This document shows positions 26,258 through 34,411 of a stretch of 64,000 bases of DNA, piece after piece; within the stretch, counting starts at the first letter, position 1, and each line of letters starts with the position of its first letter. The notes under the pieces were generated by a model. It worked only from the letters and a program-made list of their open reading frames with translations. It was not told where the DNA came from and did not search any database. Position numbers and translations under genes: made by a program. The DNA comes from Nocardia colli (lineage in GTDB: Bacteria > Actinomycetota > Actinomycetes > Mycobacteriales > Mycobacteriaceae): positions 868,001 through 932,000 of the forward strand of contig NZ_VXLC01000003.1 in assembly GCF_008704205.1 (NCBI RefSeq), given 5' to 3'.

Positions 26258-26848
26258 TCACAGTCGCCGCCGATCGGCGAGCGCGGAGCCGGCGACGAGC
26301 ACAAGCAGGCCCGCGGTGACCGTCCACAGCACCGTGGACGGCCCCTCGGTGTCGGCCTCGGATTGCACCGCCGCGGTCGAGACCGGCGCCGTAGTCGTCG
26401 GTAGCCGCGAGCCCGCGAAAACCACTGATACCGCTGCGGAATTGGCGGTGATGGTCGCGGGTGGTTCGGTGCCGGGCAAGGGTGCGGCGGCGATCACGCA
26501 CTGCTGCTCGGTGCAGTCGATGTCGTGGAATCGGTGGTGCGCGGTCAGGGTCAGCGGGCCGAAGGTTCCGTCGCCGCCGATGTTGACGAAGGTCGCGCCG
26601 CCGTCCAGGTCGCAGTCTTTCAGTCCGTTGCTGAAGCCCTGTTTACACATGCCTACCGCGACGGCGGCGAGTCCGGCCCGAAACCCACTGCCCTGCACTG
26701 TTATTTGCTGGCCGTCGGTCAGATCGGCGGTCGTGCTGACCACTATTTCGGCTGGTCCGTCGGCCGTGGCGGTCGGCGGCGACATCAGCAGGTGTCCGCC
26801 GAGAATTCCGACTACGGCCGCACAGGTCACACCGGCACGCATTCTCAT
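26258..26848 (-). CDS. Neocarzinostatin-family-like secreted protein with C-terminal anchor
   Basis: 196 aa. Start ATG 26848 overlaps the stop of the membrane protein upstream. Signal peptide ending T-A-T-A-D-G, domain with D-G-Q-Q-I-T-V-Q-G-S-G-F-R, Cys pairs C-K-Q-G-F-S-N-G-L-K-D-C and D-C-T-E-Q-Q-C, then Thr-rich linker and helix (L-W-T-V-T-A-G-L-L-V-L-V-A-G) with R-R-R-L end. It is the most divergent of the three. Confidence 0.8.
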   Translation of the reverse strand: MRMRAGVTCAAVVGILGGHLLMSPPTATADGPAEIVVSTTADLTDGQQITVQGSGFRAGLAAVAVGMCKQGFSNGLKDCDLDGGATFVNIGGDGTFGPLTLTAHHRFHDIDCTEQQCVIAAAPLPGTEPPATITANSAAVSVVFAGSRLPTTTAPVSTAAVQSEADTEGPSTVLWTVTAGLLVLVAGSALADRRRL

Positions 26849-28053
26849 GGCAGGTTGCTTTCCGCCGTCGCGTGCATCCGCTGTCGCGCACTGTGCCGGA
26901 CCGACGACCACACCACGATGAGCACGCAGAGCGCCGAAACGGTCAGCGCGGATCCGGGTCCGATGAGCCGACCGAGCAGATCGACGACGCCCAGCGCGGC
27001 CATACCCGAGAGCACCGCGACCGCGGCGGTGACGCCCGCGACGGCAGTTCGATCGGTGCGCGCGAAGCGCAGGCATACACCTTCGTCCAGTGCCGTCACC
27101 GCACGGGCACCTGCCGAAAGAGCAAGCGCGAGGCCGATAGTCAGTGTCACTGGTCCCGGCGCGGTCGCGACGAGCACCATTCCGCCCGCCGCCAGGATCA
27201 GCAGCACCGGCACGGCGTCCGGTCGACGCCCAGGCAGGACGATCGCGACGACCGCGGGCGCGGCGGCGACCGACAACCACAGGCATTGCTCGGGGCCGAA
27301 TTCGTTCCACCGGAACAACAACAGGTGCAGTGCGGGCAGCGTGACGCCGCCGATCGCGATTCCGGCCGCGAGATATCCGGGTAAAGCCGCGCCGGCACCG
27401 ATGGCCGCGCGGCGTCCCGGCGGGAGCACTCCGGCACCGCGGCGCGCGAGCAGCCCGGTTATCAGGCCCAGCGCAGAGGTGAGCGCACCAGCGATGATCA
27501 GCGCGCCGCCGGGGTTCGCGTAATAGCGTCCGGCCAGCCATGCGGCGACGGCCACCCCCACCATGGCCGCCGCGTGCACGCACACCGGACCCCGGCGCCC
27601 GAGGTCGAATGCGAGCGCCCGGCCCGCGGCCAGCAACGGCCCGGCTGCCGCGCCGGCCAGCAGCACCGCGACCGTGAACACCACGGCGCTGTCGGCCACC
27701 CCCGCCACGAGCACCGCGAATCCCGCGAGAACCGCACCCGCACCTGCCATTCCGGCCGACAACCGCAACCGCCACAGCCAGCAGGCCGCGACCAGCACAC
27801 CGAGCACGGCGGCGGTGAGTACGACATAGCCGACCACCGCGCCGGGCACACCGATCACGCCGCCCAACGGCTTTCCGAGCAGGACCAGCTGTCCACCGGC
27901 CACCGGCCCGGCCGCGATCGCGCAGAGCGCGGCTCCCGCGCTCGCCGGCTTGCCGTTTCGAGTCCCGTTGACATGGTGAACGATTCGCTCCGAAGGAGTC
28001 CGTGACCGGCGACCGCTGTCGGTGTTTCCCAGGGATGCGCGATTCCTCGTCAT
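26845..28053 (-). CDS. Multi-pass membrane protein, MFS-like transporter
   Basis: 402 aa from ATG 28053 (GGAGG 6 bp upstream; a GTG at 28077 is in frame but overlaps the operator). After a basic N-terminus come about eleven hydrophobic segments, including VVLTAAVLGVLVAACWLW and GALIIAGALTSALGLITGLL. The size and Gly/Ala-rich helices fit an MFS-type permease, but no strong family signature is visible. It leads an operon with three secreted neocarzinostatin-like proteins, an arrangement that suggests capture and import (or export) of a hydrophobic ligand. Confidence 0.7.
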   Translation of the reverse strand: MTRNRASLGNTDSGRRSRTPSERIVHHVNGTRNGKPASAGAALCAIAAGPVAGGQLVLLGKPLGGVIGVPGAVVGYVVLTAAVLGVLVAACWLWRLRLSAGMAGAGAVLAGFAVLVAGVADSAVVFTVAVLLAGAAAGPLLAAGRALAFDLGRRGPVCVHAAAMVGVAVAAWLAGRYYANPGGALIIAGALTSALGLITGLLARRGAGVLPPGRRAAIGAGAALPGYLAAGIAIGGVTLPALHLLLFRWNEFGPEQCLWLSVAAAPAVVAIVLPGRRPDAVPVLLILAAGGMVLVATAPGPVTLTIGLALALSAGARAVTALDEGVCLRFARTDRTAVAGVTAAVAVLSGMAALGVVDLLGRLIGPGSALTVSALCVLIVVWSSVRHSARQRMHATAESNLP

Positions 28054-28070
28054 CCTCAACCTCCACTCGC

Positions 28071-28095
28071 GTTCCACTGAGGGAAACGCAGTTTC
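28071..28095. promoter_or_regulatory. IclR-type operator A6 (three half-sites)
   Basis: GTTCC-N7-GAAAC-N3-GTTTC (one mismatch in the first half-site), 18 bp upstream of the transporter-like gene. Its N7 spacer is identical to that of site A3. Confidence 0.65.
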
Positions 28096-28237
28096 ACGAT
28101 TGCCATATTGAACCCGCGGCGCCGACCAGTGTCAAGACACGTGAAAGAGGCAACGTTTCCGGGAATTACGGCCACGTGAAATGTCGGACCACCCCTGGAC
28201 AGATCCTTCGCCGGGGTACAGAATCGAGATCACGATG

Positions 28238-28262
28238 GAAACATCGTTTCGTTCTACGAAAC
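28238..28262. promoter_or_regulatory. IclR-type operator A7 (three perfect half-sites)
   Basis: GAAAC-N3-GTTTC-N7-GAAAC with no mismatch, 28 bp upstream of the nitrilase-fusion start. With A6 it flanks the divergent promoter of the neocarzinostatin and RCCR operons. Confidence 0.75.
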
Positions 28263-28290
28263 ACAGCTTCGAGTGGGAGGGTCCTGGTTC

Positions 28291-29904
28291 ATGACCCGAG
28301 TCGCGGCCGCACAGCTCGCCGCCGGAACCGACGTCGCGGTCAACCTCGACGCCTGCCTCCGGATGATCGATGAGGCCGCAGGCGCGGCGGCGGAACTGGT
28401 TGTCCTGCCCGAATTCTGTAACCATCTATCTTGGTACGCGGACCGCGCACACGCGCACCGAACGGCCTGCACAGTCGGCGATCCGTTCCTCACCGCGATC
28501 GCCCGGCGCGCCCGACGGCACCGGCTCTACGTGAAGATCGGGGTCACGCTGGCCCGCGCCGGCGGCCGCACCACCGGCACCGGCCTGCTGTTCGGACCCG
28601 ACGGCGATCTGCTCGGCGAATCCGACAAACAGATCCTGATGGGTGCGGAGAACGACTATCTCGACGCAGGCCGAAGCGAATCACCGGTCATCGCAACACC
28701 ACTGGGCCGCATCGGCATGTACGCCTGTATGGAGGGCGTGATCAACGAGGTCACCAGGTCGCTGGCGCTGCGCGGCGCGCAGCTGCTGCTCAACAGCCTC
28801 AACTCGTTCGCCATCGACGAAGCGAGCCTGCACATTCCGGTACGCGCCGCCGAGAACAGGGTGTGGGTGGTCGCCGCGAACAAGGTGGGTCCGCTCCTGC
28901 CTGCCGAGCAGCTCCCCGCGATCGCCGCCCGGCTCGGCGTGCCGCCGGATCGGCTGCACGGCGCCGGCGAAAGCCAGATCGTCGGCCCGGACGGCATTCC
29001 GGTCGCCATCGCACCGGTCAGCGGCGAGGCGATCGTGGTCGCCGATATCGAGGTCGCGTCGGCCGACGACAAACGCCGCCGCGACGGCACCGACATCCTG
29101 GCCGCACGCAGGCCGGAGCTCTACGCCCCGTTGTCCGGTGCGTCGCGTGAACGCCGCGCGCCTGGCGGCGCTCCGATGTTGTCGACCGCCGTATCGGTCG
29201 CCGACACCGCAGTGCTGGCCGGCCTCGCCGCCGACGGCGTCGACCTCATCGTGCTGCCGGAGCTCGCGACCCTGCCCATTCCGGAAGTCGTTCGCGCCCT
29301 GCATGACACGACGGCGCACGCGGTGCTCAGCGTGCGGGACGACGATGCGCATCGCGGTGTGCTGGTCAGCGCGGACGGGGTGGTCGGCTACCAGTCGCAA
29401 CTGCACCCGACCGAACGCTATCCATGGCTGGCGGACCTGGGCGGTGACCTGACCGTCTTCGAGTTGCCTTGGGGCCGAATGGCCATCGTCGTCGGGGACG
29501 ACGCACTGTTTCCGGAATCCTTCCGCCTGGCCGCGATTCAGGACGCGGACGTCGTCGCAGTCCCCTGCTCGCCCACCGAACCGTGGGAACTGCGGCTCGG
29601 ACTGACGGAGCGTGCGGCGGAAAACCGGCTCAATGTGGTGGCTGCGGGCACCGCCGAATCCGGCGGACTCGTCGGCGCGATCTACGCGCTCAGCCCGGAT
29701 TTCACCCTGTGGACCGCGTGGAGCGGACCGTTCACCGGCGTGATCAGCCATCCGATCGTGACCGGCGTGCCACCCGGCTCGACGAGCGTACGTGGCGTCG
29801 TGCGCCCCGCCGAAGCGGTGAATCGCCACGTGTCCAAAGGCACCGACCTGGTGGCCGACCGGCCGTCGTGGCCGCTGGACGCATTGACGAAAGAAGCTCA
29901 GTGA
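28291..29904 (+). CDS. Tandem carbon-nitrogen hydrolase (nitrilase superfamily) with a degenerate second domain
   Basis: 537 aa from ATG 28291 (GGGAGG upstream). The first domain carries the full triad: Glu41 (V-L-P-E-F), Lys113 (E-S-D-K-Q-I-L) and Cys146 (M-Y-A-C-M-E-G). A second nitrilase-like half starts near residue 290. It keeps the Glu (V-L-P-E-L-A-T-L-P), but the Lys region reads S-Q-L-H-P-T-E and the Cys position is lost in V-V-G-D-D-A-L-F-P-E, so it is probably structural. The family hydrolyses nitriles, amides or carbamoyl groups. First gene of the RCCR-like operon. Confidence 0.85.
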   Translation: MTRVAAAQLAAGTDVAVNLDACLRMIDEAAGAAAELVVLPEFCNHLSWYADRAHAHRTACTVGDPFLTAIARRARRHRLYVKIGVTLARAGGRTTGTGLLFGPDGDLLGESDKQILMGAENDYLDAGRSESPVIATPLGRIGMYACMEGVINEVTRSLALRGAQLLLNSLNSFAIDEASLHIPVRAAENRVWVVAANKVGPLLPAEQLPAIAARLGVPPDRLHGAGESQIVGPDGIPVAIAPVSGEAIVVADIEVASADDKRRRDGTDILAARRPELYAPLSGASRERRAPGGAPMLSTAVSVADTAVLAGLAADGVDLIVLPELATLPIPEVVRALHDTTAHAVLSVRDDDAHRGVLVSADGVVGYQSQLHPTERYPWLADLGGDLTVFELPWGRMAIVVGDDALFPESFRLAAIQDADVVAVPCSPTEPWELRLGLTERAAENRLNVVAAGTAESGGLVGAIYALSPDFTLWTAWSGPFTGVISHPIVTGVPPGSTSVRGVVRPAEAVNRHVSKGTDLVADRPSWPLDALTKEAQ

Positions 29905-29924
29905 CAACACAACCCGGAGCGACG

Positions 29925-30734
29925 ATGAGTGAAACCGTGCAGCATGTCGAGCAGATGGTCGACGCGACCGCCAGGACAGATGTCACCGAAACCTTCCAGG
30001 AATGGCGAGAGCTGCTGAGCGGGTTGCAATCCCGGATCGCCGAGCGTTTCGAACTCACCCGGGACCCGTCCACCGCGGACCTGGACAGCTACGGCGACCC
30101 GGTGACCGGACCGTCGGGCAGCCTGGCCGCCTACACCGGGCCCGACATCGATTGGCTCGTGCAGTCCTGGATCGGCGACCCCGCAACCGGTTTCGTCAAC
30201 CTGCACCTCACCGCCTGGCTCGGACCGCGGATCAGCGTCCCGCATCTCGGCATCGCGTTGCTGCTGTGGCCGCAGGGCTGGTTCTACGTCGACGCGATCC
30301 CGCGCGGCGACCTGGTCGGCGACGGAGCCTACTTCGACCGCTACTACGCCGAGAACGATCCGCCGTGGTTGGCGTTCAAGGAAGACCATCCCGATTTCAC
30401 CTGGTTCACCAGCCGCACCGGGTTCATCCGGGCGAGCCTGTCCCCCACCGCGTACTGCTATTCGTTCCCGGCGAACCGCGACAATCGAGAGACCGTTGCC
30501 GAGCTGCTCACGGCCCGGGTCGAGCAGTGGCTCGGCTGGGTCGATGCCGCCGAACCCGTCCCGGCCGAGCAGCGGGCGGCACTCGCCGATCGAGATCTGG
30601 CGATCCGGCGCAACATCGCCGAACGCGATCCGGCGAATGTCATGGGCGAGCGGATGTTCGGGCCCGACGTGACCCGGCGTTTGGTGCGTGCCCTGTGGGG
30701 CGGCGACCGGGTCCTGCCGAGGCCGGTCGCATGA
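29925..30734 (+). CDS. Red chlorophyll catabolite reductase (RCCR)-like protein
   Basis: 269 aa; GGAG 6 bp upstream of ATG 29925 (a GTG at 29901 overlapping the previous stop is the alternative). Against plant RCCR recalled from memory, blocks line up in order: D-I-D-W-L-V-Q-S-W-I (plant I-D-F-V-I-G-S-W-I), V-D-A-I-P-R-G-D-L-V (L-D-L-P-H-R-K-D-L-V), Y-F-D-R-Y-Y-A-E (Y-L-K-E-Y-Y-Q-D), R-A-S-L-S-P-T-A (R-S-A-F-S-P-T-A), and C-terminal R-M-F-G-P-D-V-T-R-R-L-V (R-M-F-G-E-E-V-S-S-R-V-V). RCCR is a ferredoxin-dependent bilin-reductase-fold enzyme that reduces a linear tetrapyrrole. No transit peptide. Overlaps the hydrolase gene by ATGA. Confidence 0.75.
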   Translation: MSETVQHVEQMVDATARTDVTETFQEWRELLSGLQSRIAERFELTRDPSTADLDSYGDPVTGPSGSLAAYTGPDIDWLVQSWIGDPATGFVNLHLTAWLGPRISVPHLGIALLLWPQGWFYVDAIPRGDLVGDGAYFDRYYAENDPPWLAFKEDHPDFTWFTSRTGFIRASLSPTAYCYSFPANRDNRETVAELLTARVEQWLGWVDAAEPVPAEQRAALADRDLAIRRNIAERDPANVMGERMFGPDVTRRLVRALWGGDRVLPRPVA

Positions 30735-31696
30735 GTATCGTTCGTTCGCTCTGGTGGTCGGCGCGGACGGCGGGCGACGCCCCCTTCGACACCGCGCACC
30801 TGAAGGTCTACTACCCCGCGATCACCACGGGATCCGACACCGAACGGCTGTCCGGGGTCTTCGCGCCCGATCCGGCGGCCGTACCGTATCCGGTGGTGCT
30901 GTTCCTCTCCGGCGTCAACGTCGGCCAGGATTCCTATCGCCGGTTCGCCACCGCGATCGCCGAAACCGGTTTCGTGGTGGTTACTTTCGATCGAGTCGCC
31001 GAATTGTTCGGCGGGCAGCGCGGATTGACCGTCGGTGTCGACCTCGACGCGGCCAGGCCCGAGGCCTACGGCACCCGCCCGACCTGTCCGACCATCGGCG
31101 CGATCCTGGCAGCCGTCGCCGAGTTGAACGAACAGGGTCCGCTGGCCGGTGCGCTCGATCTGAACCGCGTCGCGCTGGGCGGGCACTCCGCGGGCGGCAC
31201 CGTCGTGCTCCAGTCCGCGCGTTTCTTCCCCTCGGTCCGTGCGGTGTTCGCCTGGGGCGCGCACACGATGGTGGCGACCATGCTCGGCTGGCCCGCAGGC
31301 ACCGTGCTGCCCGCTCAGGTCGACTGCCCGGTGCTGCTCGGGGTCGGCACCAACGACGGCGTGATCAAGGGCAGTGCCGACCGGTACGGCGAAGACGGTT
31401 CGCACCGCCCTGATCCGGTGGCCAGGACGTTCGACGAGGCCTTGCCACCGGGCGATCACCTGTTCGCGGTCGTCCCGGAGGCCAACCATTTCGGCATCGC
31501 CGACGTCGACCCGACGGCGGCGCGGGCCTTCCTCGACGGCCCGGACGACGCGGACGCGCTCGCGCCGTTCGCTCGGCTGAGCTCAGTGTTCCTGCGTACC
31601 CACCTCGGTGGTTCGGCGGCGGCCCGCGCCGAACTCGCCGAATTCACCGACGCGGGTGTGCTGCGACCCCAACGATCGGAGCACGAACAATGCTGA
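30731..31696 (+). CDS. Alpha/beta hydrolase of chlorophyllase/dienelactone-hydrolase type
   Basis: 321 aa, overlapping the genes on both sides. Fold landmarks: Y-P-V-V-L-F-L-S-G-V-N-V-G-Q-D-S-Y-R-R-F (strand and oxyanion region), nucleophile elbow G-G-H-S-A-G-G (about residue 155), acid-bearing loop V-G-T-N-D-G-V and late His in P-E-A-N-H-F-G. No signal peptide. The arrangement resembles chlorophyllase and PAF-acetylhydrolase-like esterases. Its place between RCCR-like and PaO-like genes mirrors the plant chlorophyll breakdown set, which suggests phytyl- or propionate-ester hydrolysis. The family alone does not prove this. Confidence 0.75.
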   Translation: MSIVRSLWWSARTAGDAPFDTAHLKVYYPAITTGSDTERLSGVFAPDPAAVPYPVVLFLSGVNVGQDSYRRFATAIAETGFVVVTFDRVAELFGGQRGLTVGVDLDAARPEAYGTRPTCPTIGAILAAVAELNEQGPLAGALDLNRVALGGHSAGGTVVLQSARFFPSVRAVFAWGAHTMVATMLGWPAGTVLPAQVDCPVLLGVGTNDGVIKGSADRYGEDGSHRPDPVARTFDEALPPGDHLFAVVPEANHFGIADVDPTAARAFLDGPDDADALAPFARLSSVFLRTHLGGSAAARAELAEFTDAGVLRPQRSEHEQC

Positions 31697-32811
31697 AAAA
31701 CTTCTGGTACGCACTGGAATTCGCCGACCGCGTCGGTCGAACCCCGAAAAAGGTGACCTGCCTCGGCCAAGACTTCGTGCTGTATCGCACCACGGCGGGC
31801 ACCGCGGTGTGCCTGTCGGATCTGTGCGTGCATCGCGGTGGCGCGCTGTCGATGGGCACCCTCACCGGGGACTGCATCGCCTGCCCGTACCACGGCTGGC
31901 AGTACGACGCCGACGGCGCCTGTGTGCGGATACCGGCGAACTCCGAGGACCGGCTCATCCCGAAGAAGGCCAGGGTCGACGCCTACCCCACCCAGGAGCG
32001 TTACGGCATGGTCTGGGCGTTCCTCGGCGACCTGCCCGAACCACAGCGCCCACCGATACCGGACATCCCGGTGCACGACGATCCGGCGTTCCGGATGGTG
32101 CAGTTCGAGATGGAGGTCGAGGCCAACTACGAACGGACCTTCGAGAACGTGGTCGACGCCTCGCACACACCCTTCGTACACGGCACGCGGTTCGGCAATC
32201 CGGACAAGCCCGAGATCCCGAATTTCACTATCCGCAAGGATGATTGGTCCGCCGAGGCGGACATCCAGCTCAGTCCGCCACCGCCGAGCGGACTGTGGGG
32301 ACTGCTGTTCCGGAACAAGCCCCGGCCCGAATTCGTGACGGTCACCAACGGCTGGTACCTGCCCAACGTGGTCAAGCTGCATATCCGGCTGCCCATCGGC
32401 GACCTGCTGCTCTACGACTTCAACATCCCGCTCGCGCAGAACCGCACCCTGGTCAAGATCCTCGGCTACCGCAACTTCTTCACCGGCCGCTGGGCCGACG
32501 CCGACACCCGCAGGAGAATCAAAGACATTCTGCTGCAAGACAAGCCGGTGGTCGAATCGCAGCGACCGGAGTTGCTCCCGTTCGACCTCGCCGACGAGCT
32601 GCACGTGCGCAGCGACGCACTCCAGATCGCCTACCGGCGCAGGCGAACCCAGCTGATCAAAGACGGCTGGTGGCTGGGCGACGACGACATCATCACCGGC
32701 GACGCACCACGCCGCACGGCCACCGTGATCGCCTCACCGGCGCGCCGCGACAACCCCGAACTCGATCAAGCCTGGGTGCACAAGGCCCGCAACGGAGGAC
32801 TGCCGCAATGA
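31690..32811 (+). CDS. Rieske non-heme iron oxygenase, PaO/LLS1-like
   Basis: 373 aa. N-terminal F-W-Y-A-L-E-F leads to a Rieske centre C-V-H-R-G-G (Cys, His; about residues 46-48) and C-P-Y-H-G-W (about 64-67). The mononuclear iron site is E-N-V-V-D-A-S-H-T-P-F-V-H-G (two His, upstream Asp). Architecture follows single-subunit Rieske monooxygenases such as pheophorbide a oxygenase, Tic55 and vanillate demethylase; no C-terminal membrane helices are evident. Neighbouring RCCR-like and chlorophyllase-like genes favour a tetrapyrrole-type macrocycle as substrate. It needs an electron donor; a ferredoxin-fused reductase is encoded at 40183-41793. Confidence 0.85.
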   Translation: MLKNFWYALEFADRVGRTPKKVTCLGQDFVLYRTTAGTAVCLSDLCVHRGGALSMGTLTGDCIACPYHGWQYDADGACVRIPANSEDRLIPKKARVDAYPTQERYGMVWAFLGDLPEPQRPPIPDIPVHDDPAFRMVQFEMEVEANYERTFENVVDASHTPFVHGTRFGNPDKPEIPNFTIRKDDWSAEADIQLSPPPPSGLWGLLFRNKPRPEFVTVTNGWYLPNVVKLHIRLPIGDLLLYDFNIPLAQNRTLVKILGYRNFFTGRWADADTRRRIKDILLQDKPVVESQRPELLPFDLADELHVRSDALQIAYRRRRTQLIKDGWWLGDDDIITGDAPRRTATVIASPARRDNPELDQAWVHKARNGGLPQ

Positions 32812-33497
32812 GCCTGCCCACCGAGCTCAGCGAACGCACCCTTGCGCAGCTGAGCACAGCCCTGGAACTTGTTCCGGCCGAAGATGTCTCGTTGACCAGC
32901 CCCATGTCGCCGGAGCCGGTGGGCAGGCTGCGGGTGTTGCGCGGCGATCCGATCGACAAGCTGGTCACCGTCGATCTGGTGGTCCCCGTGATCGGCTTGG
33001 ACAGCCATATGATCTTCGCCTTCACGGCGGCCGATTCCGCGGTCCCGCATTTCACGCTGGACTCGGTGCGGTCGGCGGAATACCACGCTATGCATCTCGA
33101 TCTCATCCCGCGCGCCGATCTCGCGGTGCACCTCGACTATCTCGATGCCGCGTTTCTGCCACTCACCCCGCTGCTGGAGGCGGCTTGGCAGCTCGACGGG
33201 GTGTCTGCGGCGGCCGTCGGTCCGCGGCAGCGGGCGATGATGTCGCCGTGGATGGTCGTCTGCCGCGCTACCGAGCCCGCCTTCCGCGCCCTCGGCGCCA
33301 CGGTCGACGACTATCTCCAGCACTGGCTCACCCTGGTGGACAAGGGAGTTCCCGCAGTCGACAGCGATGTTGCCGCCCGCGACCGCGCGAACCGGGCGAA
33401 TCTGTTCAGCCCGGCGGTAGATCCGGTGTGGGCGCAGGTGGCCCGACTCCTCGGCGACGAACAAGCCGAGCGGGTGCGGACGGAGCTGCTCCGATGA
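32808..33497 (+). CDS. Second RCCR/bilin-reductase-like protein
   Basis: 229 aa, ATGA overlap with the Rieske gene. Core: G-L-D-S-H-M-I-F-A-F, V-P-H-F-T-L-D-S-V and H-L-D-L-I-P-R-A-D-L with a following Y-L-D-A-A-F. This last block matches V-D-A-I-P-R-G-D-L of the RCCR-like protein at 29925 and the L-D-L-P-x-R-K-D-L of plant RCCR. The end (A-A-R-D-R-A-N-R-A-N-L-F then V-W-A-Q-V-A-R-L-L-G) parallels RCCR too. It is most likely a diverged ferredoxin-dependent bilin-reductase-fold protein. This rests on motif reading, so moderate confidence. Confidence 0.55.
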   Translation: MSLPTELSERTLAQLSTALELVPAEDVSLTSPMSPEPVGRLRVLRGDPIDKLVTVDLVVPVIGLDSHMIFAFTAADSAVPHFTLDSVRSAEYHAMHLDLIPRADLAVHLDYLDAAFLPLTPLLEAAWQLDGVSAAAVGPRQRAMMSPWMVVCRATEPAFRALGATVDDYLQHWLTLVDKGVPAVDSDVAARDRANRANLFSPAVDPVWAQVARLLGDEQAERVRTELLR

Positions 33498-34411
33498 CCG
33501 CCGCCGAAGCGCCGAGCCAATGGCAGCAGCGTATTGCCGGCGAATGGGTCGGCAGGCCATCACTTTTCGCCGCGGACGGCGGCTGGCGTGGTTTCGAGGA
33601 CATCCGCCGTTCGTCGGTATTCGCCGACGGGACAACGACGTACTACATGGACGGCGGCCTCACCGGCGGCGGGGAGTTCGCCGGACGCTTCGCGCTCGGG
33701 GCGCCGTTCGCCTTCGGAGTGGTCGACTCCGACGACGACCGGCTCTACACCGGCCCCGACTTCTACGGCGCGGGCAGGCCTTACGGCGGATTCGTCGACG
33801 CCCACTATTACGGTCCCGGCTGGCAGGTGGGTTTGAACACCTGGAATCAGACTCTCGGCGATACTCAGGTGTATTCCTCGGTGCTGTACCAAGGTCCGGC
33901 CGTTGTCGGTGTGTTCAACGGCGTCTACACCCGCGACCCCGCTCTGGCCGGCGAACTCGTCGAGCACGAAACTCGCTGCGGCGCCACACCGTTCGTCCTG
34001 CCCACCAAGGACGACTGCTGCTTTACCGGTGACTGCGAGCTCTGGGGCGTCGATCAGCGGCACCGCGGCACCGTGCACATCAGCCTCGAGATCACTCCGC
34101 TGAGCCTGCTGACCGCCGAGCATCGCGTGACCTGGAGCGGGGCGCTCGACCGCACCTACGAAGCCACTGTGCGCCGCGACGGCGTCCGCTCCTTCCACGA
34201 GGGCCCCGGCGCCTGGGGCAACGCGACCGCTTACGGCCGCGCCAACTACCCGGTAGTGCACCTGCCCGACGGCGGCAAGATCAACGGGCGAGAATTCATG
34301 GTGGACGCCGCACCCGGGATGGGTGCGGGCGCCGAGCTCGCCGTCGTCTATGAACTGTTCGAGCACAACAGCCTCAGCGCCGTGCTGCACGGCGTGCTGG
34401 TCCGCCGATGA
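33494..34411 (+). CDS. Hypothetical protein, probable beta-barrel (calycin-like)
   Basis: 305 aa; starts in the stop of the previous gene. Alternating hydrophobic strands dominate (T-T-Y-Y-M-D-G-G, F-G-V-V-D-S-D-D-D-R-L-Y, W-Q-V-G-L-N-T-W-N-Q, Y-S-S-V-L-Y-Q-G-P-A-V-V-G-V-F-N-G-V-Y), and the motif D-D-C-C-F-T-G-D-C has three Cys that could bind metal. Pattern and length recall DUF3598/CpcS-like lipocalin barrels that handle bilins in cyanobacteria, but this is only an impression. Cotranscribed with RCCR-like genes. Function unknown. Confidence 0.65.
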   Translation: MTAAEAPSQWQQRIAGEWVGRPSLFAADGGWRGFEDIRRSSVFADGTTTYYMDGGLTGGGEFAGRFALGAPFAFGVVDSDDDRLYTGPDFYGAGRPYGGFVDAHYYGPGWQVGLNTWNQTLGDTQVYSSVLYQGPAVVGVFNGVYTRDPALAGELVEHETRCGATPFVLPTKDDCCFTGDCELWGVDQRHRGTVHISLEITPLSLLTAEHRVTWSGALDRTYEATVRRDGVRSFHEGPGAWGNATAYGRANYPVVHLPDGGKINGREFMVDAAPGMGAGAELAVVYELFEHNSLSAVLHGVLVRR

